DNA of 64,000 bases from Tetradesmus obliquus (GCA_030272155.1 CP126193.1:5704001-5768000), one strand, 5' to 3'. Numbered from the stretch's first letter, positions 46,602-58,059 are shown. Translations and numbers: made by a program. The notes: generated from the sequence alone by a model not told the origin.

Positions 46602-48224
46602 GGGTGCTCAGCTACTATGCGCCTGGCTTTGCCAGCGTCTACAAGCCGCAGCGCCAAGGCGCAACCGGCTTCGGCCAGCTGCTTGAAAAGGTGGCACTTG
46701 TAAACCCGGAGATGCGGGTTCGCTTCACAAGCCCTCACCCAAAGGACTTCACAGATGACGTGTTAGGTGTCATTTCGGAGCACCCGAATGTGTGCAAGTA
46801 CCTGCACATGCCGGCGCAGTCTGGCAGCAGCAGCATGCTGGAAAGGATGAAGCGAGGCTACAGCAGGGAGGCATATGATGGCCTGGTGGAGCGGGCGCGG
46901 CAGGTACTGCCAAATGTGGCGCTGTCTACGGACATCATTGCAGGTGGGTTGGTTGGTGTGGTGCGACAGGTGGCATGTGCATGACAAGTGCGAGGGTGTG
47001 TTGCAGCAGGAAGGCGTATGCTGCTCCGGGTGCTGCAGAGTGTGGCTCTGTCTACAGACATCATTGCAGGTGCGGGTGCGGAGCAGGTAGAGTGGCGGTG
47101 CAATGGAGTGGGTTTGTTGTACCTTGAGTGGGGGTGTGCTGTGCATGTTGAGGCCCGTTAGTGGCTGGCATGTGCCTTGCTGCATGAAGTGGGGCTACAG
47201 CAGGCAGGCATGTGATGCTGATGGAGAGAGCGAGGCAGGCACTGCGGAACGTGGTGACGTCTTCAGACATCATTGCAGGTGGTTGGGGTTGATGGTGCCG
47301 TAGAATTGGGTTTATTGAACCTTGGTGAGGGTGTGCACGTGCTTTACATGTTCAGGCGTGCCTGAGCATTCATTGGTCAGTGACGGGGCCGGCTGTAGCT
47401 TGGCTTTGGACTTCCGGCAGCTGCCCACACCACTGCTGCACACTACGCCTGCACGTCACCGCTGTGCGTCACTGCTGCACGTCGCTGCTGCCTCACACAA
47501 CCGCCGTCTCATTCCATTGTTACACAATGCTGCTGCACTCGCAGGCTTCTGCGGCGAGACAGACGAGGAGCACCAGGCGACAGCCGACCTGCTGCGCCGC
47601 ACACGCTACGACAACGCGTTCATCTTCGCGTACTCGCAGCGCGACAAGACATACGCAGCACGCCACCTTGCAGACGACATGCCGCCAGAAGTCAAATCAC
47701 AGCGGCTGGCTGATCTCTTTGCAGCGTACCGGCAAGGCCAATCAGAGCTCAACCAGTTAGAAGTGGGCCGCATCCATTTGGCGCTGCTAGATGGCCGGCC
47801 GCGTAGGGACGGGCAGCATTCGCTGCAGGGCAGGAGCTGCAGTATGAAGCGGGTGATTATCCCGGAGCAGCCAGTGCCTAGCAGCCTGCGGGCGCTGCAG
47901 CAGCACTGCGCAGGGCTGCGGCTTGACCCTCAGCAGCAACAGCAGCAGTTGTATGCGGGGTCGGTTAGCAGCTTGGGCACTGGGGACTATGTTGCGGTGC
48001 TGGTGCAGCAGGTGGTGGGGAGCAGCACGCTGCTGAGTGTGCCGCTGGCCAGGACAAGCATCCAGGAGTTTGCTGCTGTGCTGGGGAGCACTATTGTTAG
48101 TGCTGACCAGGCTCCTGCCTGGCTGGTGCAGCAGGGCGCAGCAGCAGCAGCGGCAGCAGCAGCTGTGAGTGGTGGTGCTGCCAGTGATGGCGAGTCTCAG
48201 CAGGTGCTGGTGGCTCAAGGCTAG
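42340..48224 (+). CDS. CDK5RAP1: tRNA-2-methylthio-N6-dimethylallyladenosine synthase, CDK5RAP1/MiaB type
   Basis: Seven exons: 42340-42767, 43072-43149, 43868-44006, 45170-45351, 46005-46078, 46428-46943 and 47545-48224 (2097 nt, 698 residues). The N-terminal UPF0004 domain has [19 protein letters not shown] and [10 protein letters not shown] (three cluster cysteines). The radical-SAM CxxxCxxC is CNNMCAFC within [73 protein letters not shown] and a C-terminal TRAM-like part follow. Role: 2-methylthiolation of i6A37 in tRNAs read from UNN codons, in mitochondria or plastids by family. The N-terminus is Ala/Arg-rich and could be an organelle transit peptide. A poly-Gln insert of about 55 residues follows QNVNSY. 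Introns 2, 3, 4 and 6 and the 3' flank are packed with partial copies of adjacent exons; the exons chosen are the only set that stays in frame. Confidence 0.93.
43436..43800 (+). repeat. Four echoes of the 5' end of methylthiotransferase exon 3
   Basis: Copies of the exon 3 head ([15 protein letters not shown] and variants) begin at 43436, 43545, 43643 and 43751, before the true exon at 43868; spacing is 98-117 bp. The first three keep an upstream CAG or AG acceptor (the fourth reads CTG), and the intron segments between them are related. The second lacks 12 nt. This is a decaying tandem array covering the acceptor boundary. Confidence 0.88.
44161..44658 (+). repeat. Echoes of the 3' end of methylthiotransferase exon 3
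   Basis: Copies of the exon tail ([22 protein letters not shown]) occur at 44161-44230, 44391-44460 and 44580-44658, each followed by a GT donor (GTGATG, GTAAGG, GTGAGA). The true exon ends at 44006. A more degraded copy lies at about 44286-44336 and perhaps another near 44067-44115. Spacing is about 200-230 bp. Confidence 0.88.
44998..45169 (+). repeat. Two 86-bp echoes of the acceptor side of methylthiotransferase exon 4
   Basis: Copies start at 44998 and 45084, then the true exon at 45170: exact 86-bp spacing. Each carries about 30 bp of exon ([10 protein letters not shown]) plus intron with its CAG acceptor. Confidence 0.88.
45352..45604 (+). repeat. Echoes of the donor side of methylthiotransferase exon 4
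   Basis: The exon end GAGCGCAG followed by GTGGGC recurs with copies ending at 45431, 45529 and 45604 after the true end at 45351, each with related intron sequence of 75-98 bp. Confidence 0.8.
46111..46200 (+). repeat. 18-bp minisatellite in methylthiotransferase intron 5
   Basis: Five near-identical units of GGCTTTACTGTACACAGA, intronic, no exon match. Confidence 0.9.
46453..46602 (+). repeat. Poly-Gln CAG tracts inside the radical-SAM domain coding region
   Basis: Two CAG runs code Gln stretches separated by [18 protein letters not shown]. They sit between the conserved QNVNSY motif and the [10 protein letters not shown] helix, so they form a surface insertion absent from other MiaB proteins. 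Confidence 0.85.
47000..47278 (+). repeat. Two echoes of the 3' end of methylthiotransferase exon 6
   Basis: Segments ending at 47069 and 47278 repeat the exon tail that truly ends at 46943 (STDIIA then CAG). The second (47183-47278) covers about 96 bp and its donor is GTGGTT; the first is more diverged and has GTGCGG. Confidence 0.85.
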
Positions 48225-48540
48225 TGCGCTCTGCGCACGTGTGTTTGTGTTGCTGATGGGGGTGTAAACAGGATCGCGAAGAACAAAAAAACATATGAGC
48301 TGGCTTTTTGGGCGGCACTGTTACCAGCGCTGACAGCGCTCCTGCCTGGCTGGTGCAGCAGGGCGCAGCGGCGGCTGCAGCAGCAGCTGTGGGTGGTGAT
48401 GTCACTGAACTGTGTTTACTTGCCTATGCAAGCTTTTTACTGATGGCGAGTCTCGGCCAGTGCTTGTCCTTAAGGCTGGTGCTCTCTGCGCATGCGTTTT
48501 GTGAGTGGTTGATGGCGCTGCAAACAAGATCGCGAAGAAC
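48225..48540 (+). repeat. Echo of the 3' end of the methylthiotransferase gene; poly(A) signal
   Basis: 48305-48530 repeats about 48080-48300: the [17 protein letters not shown] coding stretch, the stop region and the 3' UTR up to GATCGCGAAGAAC. The first copy has a TGTAA chlorophyte-type poly(A) signal at 48263-48267, 39 bp after the stop. The second is non-coding and diverged. Confidence 0.75.
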
Positions 48541-48702
48541 ATTGCATCGCATGAGCTATCTCTTTGAGAACCGAGCAAGATGGAGCCGCTGCAACTTCGT
48601 CACACCAGAGCGCCCGCTGCAGCCGCACACAATTTTGTCATTCAATGCACGTTACAGCAGCAGGCAGCGCGCCTGCCCACAGCAAACAGACGCCACAATA
48701 GC

Positions 48703-51700
48703 TCACTGCATTCTGCTGCATACCTTCTTGTGCTGCTTCCAGTGCGCAGCCTGGCACTCCCTGTTGCAGTACACCACCTGCTTGCAGCCGGAGCAGTTGC
48801 GCAGCTTCACGCCGCTTGCACCACAAGCTGCACAGCAGCCCTTGCTGCTGCTGCTGGAACCTGCGCCATCTTGCGCATGTGCCTGCATGCTGCTGCTGGC
48901 TTTGCCAGGGCCACTGCCGTGCGCCTCCTGGGCCCTGCTGGTGGCTGCAGCAGCGCTGCTTCTGACGTTGCTGCTGCTGCTGCTGCTGCTGTCTCTGCTG
49001 GGGCCACTGCCGTGCCCTTCCTGTGCCCTGATGGCTGCAGCAGCGCTGCTTCTGACGTTGCTGCTGCTGCTGCTGCTGCTGGAGTTGCTGCTGCTGCCGC
49101 CTGTCGCACTGCTGAGTGCGACACCACCCATGCAGCGGCGCAGCTCCAGGTATGCAGGCACCAGGTTATGCACCGCGCACTTCACAGGAAGCCACTCCTG
49201 CGGCAGTTGTGCTTCAGCTGCCTTTGCCGTGTTGTACAGTCTCTGAGACCTGTTGATAACATCCGCAATTGGCAGACCAGGCTCACCCACAGCCACGCCT
49301 TCATTCAAGGGGATGAATGCCAGGTAATACAGGGCAGCAGGCTTGGAGCGGTGGACTTCTGGCGCTGCGTCCAGGTAGCGCTGGTATGCTGCTACTGCCT
49401 CTGCTGCTGCTTGTTGCCTGCGGGCTAGCTGCTGCTGCTGTGCACTGCTGCTGTTGCTGCTAAGAACTGCCGGATGCTCAGCCAATGGGTCATACTTGAC
49501 CGCTTTCAGAGCCTGCAGAGCAGCAGCCATGCAGCAGGAGCCGCAGTCGCAGGCTGCGTCAGTTGCAACAAACCTAGAGCCGCGGGCCCCCAGCAGCTGG
49601 TAAAATACACATGGCATGCAGCATGTTGGCATTTGCAGGAGCACTTCCTGGAAGACCATCGCACGATACCTAATCAGCATCCGCGCGTTTTACGCAAGGA
49701 CAGTGTGGCAACCCTAGCTGTGGCGCAGCAGCAGCAGCAGCAGCACTGGCAGCAGCTCACCCATGCCCGCATGAACAGCAGCTCAGGGTGCTCCAGCAGC
49801 AGCAGCAGGCCAGCTTCTGCATCATCCAGTGCTCCTGGCGGCAGCAGCAGCAGCAGCAGCAGCAGGACAGCAAGCGGGGTACGGTCAGCTGTGTGGTGCG
49901 CACACATGGTCGCAACATACATTGCATGCCCTCGATGCAGCTTTGGCAGCAAGCAACGCAACCACCGGAGTACGTTGGGTTAGGTACGTCTAGTCGTTGC
50001 TGCTTGCAGAGCACCAGTACGTTGATGTGCCTTGTAGATGCGCCCACCTTGCCACTTGTCCTGTGTATCAGGGGCACACAGCCATCCGCTGCGCGCCAGC
50101 AGCAGGAAGCCCTGCAGCACGGGCTGAGGCACTTTCGGTATAACACCCGCCAGCTCTTGTGCAATCCACTGCAAGCTCCTGCTGTTGCCCTCAATGAAAG
50201 TGTGCACAATCTGCCCATAGCCGCAGCCTGGGTGTCGCTTGCTGTACGCGCGCGCGGCTGCTTGCAGGATACTCAGGCCGTCAGGTCCCGGCAGCCGCAT
50301 GCCTTTTGGGTAGAGGGCGTAAGCTGCGCAGGCAGTTACGGTACAACATCCAGGCAGGAACCTTAAGTCAGGTTGTATTAGGGTTTGCACTGCTGACTGT
50401 GTAGGCATTGGTCAGGCCGCGTGTACCACAGCGGCTTTGCTGCAGGCAGCGGCAGCTGGCAGCCACAGGCGGGAGCCCACGTGCGCACCAACGGCTGAGG
50501 GGTGTCAATGCCTAGCGTTCAAGTTCAAGTGGTGATGGTGGTTCAACAGGTTCATGTAATCATGCGCCTCCTGGAATTGTCTGTGAACGCACAGCAACAC
50601 CATTGCAGTGCACAGGCTTCTCAGCGATTGTGCCTGAAGAGGCGCCGCACCTGCAGCCAGAGCTTGAATGCCACCCTCCCAATCATCCAGGCCAGTGATG
50701 ACATCCCAGCAACACCGCTGCAGCTCGCTTGACTTCGCCTGCCTCTGCAGCTCTCCTGCAAGCTGGAATGAGCACAGATCAGCAAATAAGGCGGTGATTG
50801 CAGCTCGGCTGCGCAGGTTGCCTTCCGCGCTGTTTGCGCCACCGAGCACCTTGGCCAATTCAGCTGACGATGGGTATTGCTGCTGCTGCTGATGGTTTGA
50901 TGGAGCAGCAGCGCCTGTGCTGCTGCTGGTGTCTGCTGAACTTGCTGCTGCATCTGAGGGCGGCTGCTCGCAGGCACTCTGTGCAACAGACATCACAAAC
51001 GACATGTATCGCCGGCGGTCCCTTTCAGTAAAGTCGGGGTCGCTGCTGACAGCCTCAGCCACACAGCGCCCTGCAGGGCGGCAGGCACCAGCAGCACGTA
51101 CCAGATTGACAAAAGCAAACAGTACGTCAGCAGGAACCCACATATTGTGAAGTACTGCAGGTTGAAACTGGGTGCGCGGCGCGTGTGTGTGCCCAGGTGT
51201 GAGGTTTGTATTCCACCAACAACACCTTAGTCAGAGGCTTGAACAGCTGCACATTGCACAACTTGCACACACCGCTGAGGTTTCCAGCACAGCCTCAAAC
51301 TGTGCCTATGGACTGTCACGACAACAAAACAAGCAGGAGTGCAGCTCATGATCACAAGCATCACACAGCAACACATGCCATATCAGGGTGCACTGGATCG
51401 TTATGCTACCCAACACACGCTGCTGGCACCGCCTGTACGCACCTGCACCACCATCCTGCAAAGACTCCCAGCTATGCTGCACTGTTGCCCGCCAGTGCTC
51501 CTCCCCACTGCAGCATCTTGCCCTGCACATCTTGCAGCATGATGTGTGCATCGCGCTTTGCTTCTGCATCTGCTGCGGCATCAAGCGCGCGCCGCGCCCA
51601 GAGCTTGGCCTTGCTGAGGCTTGCTGGGGTGCCGGCGCCAGCCCTGCGCAGGTCGCATTGCGAATGTCGCAGCGGTCAAACATGGTCAAACTTTGCTAAA

Positions 51701-54700
51701 CAGGTTTGAATTTTGCGCACAGTCGGTGTCGCGGCGCCCATACATCATGTGCACATACAAGCTCTAGTGTAGGCGATGGCAAAGACAGCAGCTAGCATCA
51801 TCGTGCTGCTGACTTAGACACAGAGCTGTTGACTTGCCCTCAGGTATGCGTTGGTGGCTTGTGAGTACACTGCGCAGCAATGCATCCCAGCGGAAACTCC
51901 CCATGCACCCTATGATAGCTGCACCGGCCACAAACTGTCTCAACATCAGGTGACACATGCCCTGTCTATGCTGGCACTGTAATCTCTGCCCTCCAGCACA
52001 AACTGTGTTGCGAAGCATTGCATACACCACTCAACTGCAATGATCGCAAGCTGCAGGCTACCATGTCAAAGGCAGGTTCTGCAGCTGTGCATGCGCTAAG
52101 CGAGCAATACCCAGCACCGACTCACAGGTGCGCCCCAGCTGCCTTGTACATGGCCGGCTGCACACCCAGATGCGCTGCGTGTTCAAACAGCCGAAGCGCT
52201 TTGCCGGGGTCACTTGCTACGCCCCAGAAGCCGCCTGCGTATGCGTTGCCCAGGTCGTCCAATGCTTCCGGCCATCCTTCTTGCAGTGCTGCCTGCTGCA
52301 GCAGCTGCATCCCCTTGGCATGGTCCCTACAGAGTTCAGGCAGCAATCAAAGCCATGTGTGTGCAAGAAAGACAAAGAGGAGGGTGGCCGAGCTGCAACG
52401 CAAGTAGGGAAAGGCAGGCATAAACGTCGCCATGCGCCATCTCCTGCAAGAGCCACGATGCCAGCACTGCACGCAGAACCGTGTGTGCACGCACCTTCTT
52501 CAGAGTCTGGGGGCACAGCCCGCACTCTAAACAGGTGATCAGCAAACAGAAATGGAACCAGCAAGGAGGCATGCCCAGATACGCGGTTCTGCACAACGCA
52601 CCTCGGCAGCCCGTGTAGGCCATATGCATATGCCAAAGCCAGCGCCAGCAGGCACTCAGGATGCCCATCTTCCTCGACTGCCTCCTGCAGCAGTACAGCT
52701 GCCTTGCTGGCGTCTTCTTCGAGCGTTCCTGCAAGCGCCTTAGCTCTCGGCAGCCCGTGCTTTGCAGCTTTCATCGCTGCAAGCAGTGCTGCTCGCTTCT
52801 CTGCACGCACCATGGTGCCTGAGTCATCATTTTTTATCGCCGCTGCGAGCAGCTTGGCTAACCCCAGCTCGGCCGCACTGTACTGCTCATTGGCAGCCTT
52901 GCTGTACCACGTCAGAGCAGCCTCCTCATTCCCCTGCATCTCTTCCAGCCTGCCAATCCCAGCAACTGCTGGCGGTAGGTTTGCCAGCTGCACAGCTTTC
53001 TGGTACGCCTGCATAGCTTCCTGCAAGCTGTTGCTGGCTGCAGCTGTACCCCACAGCCCGGCACAGTGCAGGTCTCCTGCAAGCACCCAACTCTCAGGCA
53101 TGCCCACATTGACCACAGTCAAACACGTGCGGGCGGGCTCCTGCAGGGGCAGGTTGAGCAGCAGCTCCTGCTGCATGGCTTGCTCAATGAGCTGCTGCGC
53201 TGCCTGGCTGTTGACTGCGGTAGATCCATCTGGAAGCAGTACATCTGCCAAGCCCAGCCGCAGCAGCTGTGCATAGTGGAACATGCCAGCTGCACAGCCC
53301 AGGTCTGCTGCTAACTTTTACTGCCTTGCTGCCTCTGCACACTGCTGCTTTGCTGTATCCAAGCTGCCGCATGAGGCGCCCGCTGCAGCAGCACACAGCG
53401 CATCGCCCTTAGCTACAGCATCATATGCTTGCAGCAGCTGCGTCCCATTGCTGTTGGGGCGCATCTTGTGGCAGTGCAATTGGAGGGTGCTGCGTGCTTC
53501 CGCTGTGCTGCGGTGCATGAACTGCGTCAGCGGGTCAAAGCGGCCAAGGCAGAAGGCGCGCTGCTGGCGAAGGCTATCCTGGCACCTGCAGGAACAGTTC
53601 ATGTTGCATTACATGTTATGTTATGTTATTTATGTTATGTTATGAGTCATGGTGAGACACACGTTGCATCATGTGTATGACACAACAGGCCATCCACTGT
53701 AGCAGGACATCCTGGAGGCCTAACGCACAGCCTGCAGCTGTAGCTGCACAGCAGGCATGCTTCCTACCCCATCGCTACAACAACCGTCGCGCGGGGAAAA
53801 TGAACCTGCAGCTTATCTCAGCCACAGCAAATGACACACAGCAACACAGCAGTGCTGCTGCGTGTCCGCTCACCTGTGCAGTGCCACAGCCACCTGCTGA
53901 CTCAGCTCCAGCTGTACGGCTGTTTTCAGGCACTGCACGGCCTCACTGAACCTGCCCAGGCGCTCAAGCGCAAGGCCCCTGCAAGCACAAAAACGTTTAC
54001 ATGACATTGCTGAAAATTCGAACCACACACACCAAATGGCGCCAGGCAGCACTGGCTGTGCGCCAACATCAGCTGCACGCACACGCAGCATGTGGCGAAG
54101 CTAAAGCGGGGCACTGTAGAAGCCAAGATTGAGAGCCGAGAATCGCTTGCAACTGCTTACAACCCGCATATGCTGGGTGCTGCTGCTGCGGCAGCACGGT
54201 TGAGTGCTGCTGCTGCTGCTGCTGCCCCTTGCTGCTGCAGCAGGGTTGCACCTGTAGTAGTGTCCCTTCAGCCAGCGTGGGTCAAGCTGTATGGCTGCCT
54301 CTGCATCAGCCGGCACATCCCTCATCAAGCCACCCCTGCAGCAAGCAATAGTTTGTGTGTAGGATCTGGCGATTGTCATGAATGCAATGGCACTGTGCCT
54401 GGCAGGCAAAGCAAGGCGGGAAGATGCCTGCTGCATGGGCAAAGCCTCTGGTGGCCGCTAGTATCAGCTGGCTGTGTGCAACTGGGCGACTCTCTGCTGC
54501 TAAAGCCCACCTCAGCACCATTGGCGTGCAAGCAGATACATGAACTAGGGATTGCAGGCAGCTGGTGTTGACTGCAGGTTGCTGTGTGCTTGCATCAGTA
54601 GCCGGCACAGCATGTGGCATACTGCACTCATTTTGCTGTGTCAGCAGCTCACTTCCATAGGGCATTTGCCCTGTTGGTCCGGAACTTTGCCACAGATGCA

Positions 54701-54801
54701 TCTGCCTCAATGGCCTTGGTGTAATGATCTGCTGCCTCTTGAAACTTGCTGTTTTTGTAAGCAGCGTTGCCGGCTGCGTTGTGGCGCTCTGCAGCTGCCA
54801 T
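48703..54801 (-). CDS. TPR/Sel1-repeat protein with C-terminal MYND zinc finger, two in-frame stops
   Basis: Ten exons: 54801-54653, 54335-54252, 53978-53874, 53585-52602, 52326-52126, 51643-51483, 51154-50489, 50323-50048, 49834-49761 and 49647-48703. Every junction is in phase, total 1215 codons. The N-terminal TPRs read GNAAYKNSKFQEAADHYTKA, then DAEAAIQLDPRWLKGHYYR and LALERLGRFSEAV. Sel1-like repeats follow (LAADLGCAAGMFHYAQLLRLG; ALRLFEHAAHLG). The C-terminal MYND finger has CxxC, CxxC, YCNRECQ and HWKQHKKVC. Probably a protein-protein adaptor; no enzymatic domain is seen. In-frame stops: TAA at 53320-53318 (EAARQ-stop-KLAADLG) and TGA at 50507-50505 (LNARH-stop-HPSAV). The second could instead end a shorter gene, leaving the MYND exons as a separate gene, but the phase chain across it holds. 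Readthrough, allelic nulls or error are alternatives. Confidence 0.68.
53615..53644. repeat. TTATG pentanucleotide repeat, intronic
   Basis: About six GTTAT/TTATG units with one interruption, in the intron between exons 3 and 4 of the TPR-MYND gene. Confidence 0.8.
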
Positions 54802-55957
54802 GTCACCTGCTGCTGCTGGATGCTACCTACTGCTGCAGAAGTACTCTGAAGAGGGCATGTCTACTACCTCAGTGATGCTGGCAAAAGCAGTGCTGCTGCT
54901 GAACTCTGTCTGATGCATACAGAGCTAGACTCCTCCCCACAGTGCTACACATTGTGTTCCTGACAAGGATCTGCCAAGCGGGCGATAATATAGCCAATGA
55001 GTATATTAAGTTTCTTGTTGTTGTGTTGGAGCCGTTGCGCGGTGGTAACCCGCTCTTCGACCTCAAACCCTACACCTTGTGTACCTTGTTGCCTGACGAA
55101 ATTCTCCTTCGCGGTTCAAAGTCTGAGTTTGCGACCCATGCGGCGATCAGACGCATGCATTGTTGGGTTACCATACACAGATCAGCAATGTCTCGACATC
55201 AAGCAGGGAGGGGTGCCGCTGCTGAGTCTGAAACTGCTGGCCAGTCTGCATACTTGCATCACTACTGCCCCAACAGGCGTAGCTTGCACATGATGGACAT
55301 CTGCCTGGTCGTGATATAAACTGATGCAGCGAACAATAGGCCTCAGCAGTGTGACAGCGCAGCGTGCAGCAGCACGTGCGCAGAACACGCTGAACACACT
55401 GACAAGGTGTCTGCGCTGACGAAAAGGATTCAGAGCGGGTGGGAAACATGCACACCACTCTGCCTGTGCCCCTCATGCATCACACGTACTGTTCTGTATA
55501 TCAGGGACCCTCCAAAACCCTACAATGGAGATATGGTTGCTGATCACCTGCTGCGCCACAGCAGCCACAGCAGATTCACTGATGAAGACAAAGCATGCAC
55601 AAAGATTTGTGCAGTGCAGCACAAGTCCAAACTGGAATTTGCCGCTGCAGCATCTGACGCCAGTTGCTGCAGCCCTTTTCGCAGCTGCTGGGTGACGTGC
55701 CTGCCGGTGCACCGCACGACTGTATGCACTGCAGCACATAGAACAATTGTGTTGCACGCAGTTGCTTGCTGCTCAGTTGGCTTGCCTCACACTGTGCTTG
55801 CCTTCTGTCTGCCTGCAGCTGCTGCTGCTGCTGCTGCTGCAATAGCTGTGCACACCTGCTGGTGCCATAGCTATGCCTAGGCTTCTGCAGCAACTGCTGA
55901 TGCAGCCGTCACTTCGATATGCAGCAGCCGCTGCTGCCGCTGCCTGCTGCTGTTGAT
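54802..55957. other. Intergenic region between TPR-MYND and zeta-COP genes
   Basis: Holds the 5' flank of the TPR-MYND gene and the 3' flank of the zeta-COP gene. The plus-strand frame at 54942-55319 is moderately diverse in composition but matches nothing I know and has no splice partners. Confidence 0.45.
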
Positions 55958-56408
55958 CTACTTGAGCAGTGAGCGCGCCAGGTGCTCCTTCGCTGACGCA
56001 AACGCCTGCGAGAAAGTCTGCAAGTACAAGCAGCAGAGGCGCATGCGCAGTGTGAGCTGTTGGCATACATGGGTTCATTCGGTACAGAATCCTACTGTGC
56101 AATGAAGGAAGCAATGCTGCACCATAACTCCGGCAGCTGCATATGTGGATGAACTGCTCCAACCACCCTTTGCCTACCCACGTCTGATGCTCCCACAAGG
56201 TCAAGTTACAATGGAGGATGTCTGCTGCAGGTGGTTTGGAAGTGGCTACCTTTATGTTTTCACCTCTTGCTAGGCTAACAGTGATTCATGTCTGCTGCGC
56301 TGCAGCGCACCTGCTCTGTGATGGGCACCTCGCCATCTGCCCCCCGCATGGTCACCCGCGACGCCACCGTCTGCGGGTCTGTCTCCAGAATCAGCCTGTT
56401 GTGACGCC

Positions 56409-56442
<34 letters not shown>

Positions 56443-58059
56443 GTGACCTGTGAGTAGAGCAGGCACGCCACACAGCACTCTGATGCAACACTGAGCAGGG
56501 CAACACAACAGACTCTTGACGATCCTGCAAGCATGTAGCCAGCTGCCTTTGCTGAAGGTGGTCAACTTGCTCTCAAAGGGGCACGCCGTCGGCTTCCCTC
56601 GCAAGCTGCAGAGCTGCAGCAGGCCCCCCACGCACTGCCGCTGCACATTCCAGTTGTAGCAAGCCGAATGCCAGTGCACCTCCAACTGCTGCGCTTTGCA
56701 GCTGCATGCCGCTGCTACAGCCGTTGCCTGGTAGTCGCCACATCTGCATGCTGCGGCAGCAACTGCGTGCTGCCTGAAACATCAGCAGCAATGCTGCTGA
56801 TGTTATTAGCAGCGATGCTGCTGGCAAGCAAATTTGCAGAGCGGCTGGTCCTCACCCGCCGTCCACGATCTCGTCCATCACCAGCAGCAGCAGGTCCAGG
56901 TTCTCCAGCACCGTCTTCTTGTCCACCTGCTGCCTGCAGGACAATCACGCAACAGTCAAACAGCAGTCAAACACAGCAAGCGTGCCACATACACAGCGAC
57001 AGCCCAACTAACAACTATACACAGCAAGGAGGGGCGAGAGGGCTGATAGCGTCCATGCCATGACTTGGTCTGCACACATGTACGCCACGCGCAGCTACAG
57101 CCGCTGCCCCTCCATCAAGTGCTCGTGGGGCAGAGCTGCACTGCGCATGCTCCGTGCTGATGCTGTCTACTGCTCTTGAAGCAGGTGCACTGTTCATTGC
57201 TGAACTGGCATAGGGCTCCTCTGCTGTGCCTGGCAGCAGCTTCAGCTGTGTCATTGCTCCTCCAGCCCCTGCTAGATTCATCTTGCTGTCCTTCTGCTGC
57301 TGCACGTTTTGGAGCTGCCAAGCTGTCTGCACGAGCGCGGTATGCGCGCTGCTTCTTGCAGCAGCAGCAACTTGGCTGCTGCCACCACAGCAAGTCCTGG
57401 CCGCACCTCAGAAGTGTGGAGGTTGCCTCATAGAAGGCTTGCAGCACTGAGTACAGGATGAGCTCGTTTTCGTTCAGCGAGCCCGTCACGTAGAACATGA
57501 GGTCGCCTAGGCACTTGTACACCACCAGGTAGTCGTCAAACATGATGATCTCGGCTGCAGGAAACGCCAGCGTTTGGTTGGTAGGTGTGCAACAGCAGCA
57601 GGGGAAGCATGTGAGGGGCGTGGTGGAGCATAGCGCGGCAGCTGTCATCTCTGGACAGCCCGCAGAGCGCCCACGGCAATGGCCTCAACAATGGCAAGAA
57701 GCATAGCATGCAACGGAGAGTAGACATGAGCCAGGCTGCTGTTGATGGTTCAGACAGAAGGCCTCCTTTGCTGCTGCTTGTGCTGCAGCGTGACTGCTGT
57801 TACCTTCCCCTCGTGCGTTTGTTCTGCTGGTCTTGGCAAACACAGACTTCTCATAGTTTGCTTGACTACTGACGGTGCCCCTGTGGTGACAGCATGGTGT
57901 GTTGGATTGAAGGCTAACGGATTGGCGTTGGCAGTTGAGGCGGAGCAGCTGCTGCTGCTGGGCTTCTCACCATTCTGGTGCGAAGTACTTGACTGCTATG
58001 CGCCTGCCCTCCGAGTCTAGAACTATAAGGCTTTTTACTGTGGGGCAGGTGGTGTCCAT
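55958..58059 (-). CDS. COPZ: Coatomer subunit zeta (zeta-COP)
   Basis: Six exons: 58059-57971, 57880-57804, 57554-57407, 56933-56856, 56395-56311 and 56017-55958 (537 nt, 178 residues, the usual length). The order is that of zeta-[102 protein letters not shown] and the C-terminal [12 protein letters not shown]. It is the small longin-type subunit of COPI that pairs with gamma-COP; COPI coats vesicles for retrograde Golgi-to-ER traffic. The ATG is followed by [10 protein letters not shown] as in plant homologues. It lies head-to-head with TOM20, sharing a 373-bp spacer. No lesion is seen. Confidence 0.95.

Noticed and set aside
42760..47279. CRISPR array (many spaced repeats)
   Set aside because: Repeats match exon edges of the surrounding gene, vary in length and divergence, and are not separated by uniform unique spacers.
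8711..50507. Alternative genetic code (TGA as Trp)
   Set aside because: TGA terminates the CAX, F-box, GT92 and TOM20 genes at sensible ends, and the conserved housekeeping genes contain no internal TGA. Two of the five internal stops are TAA.
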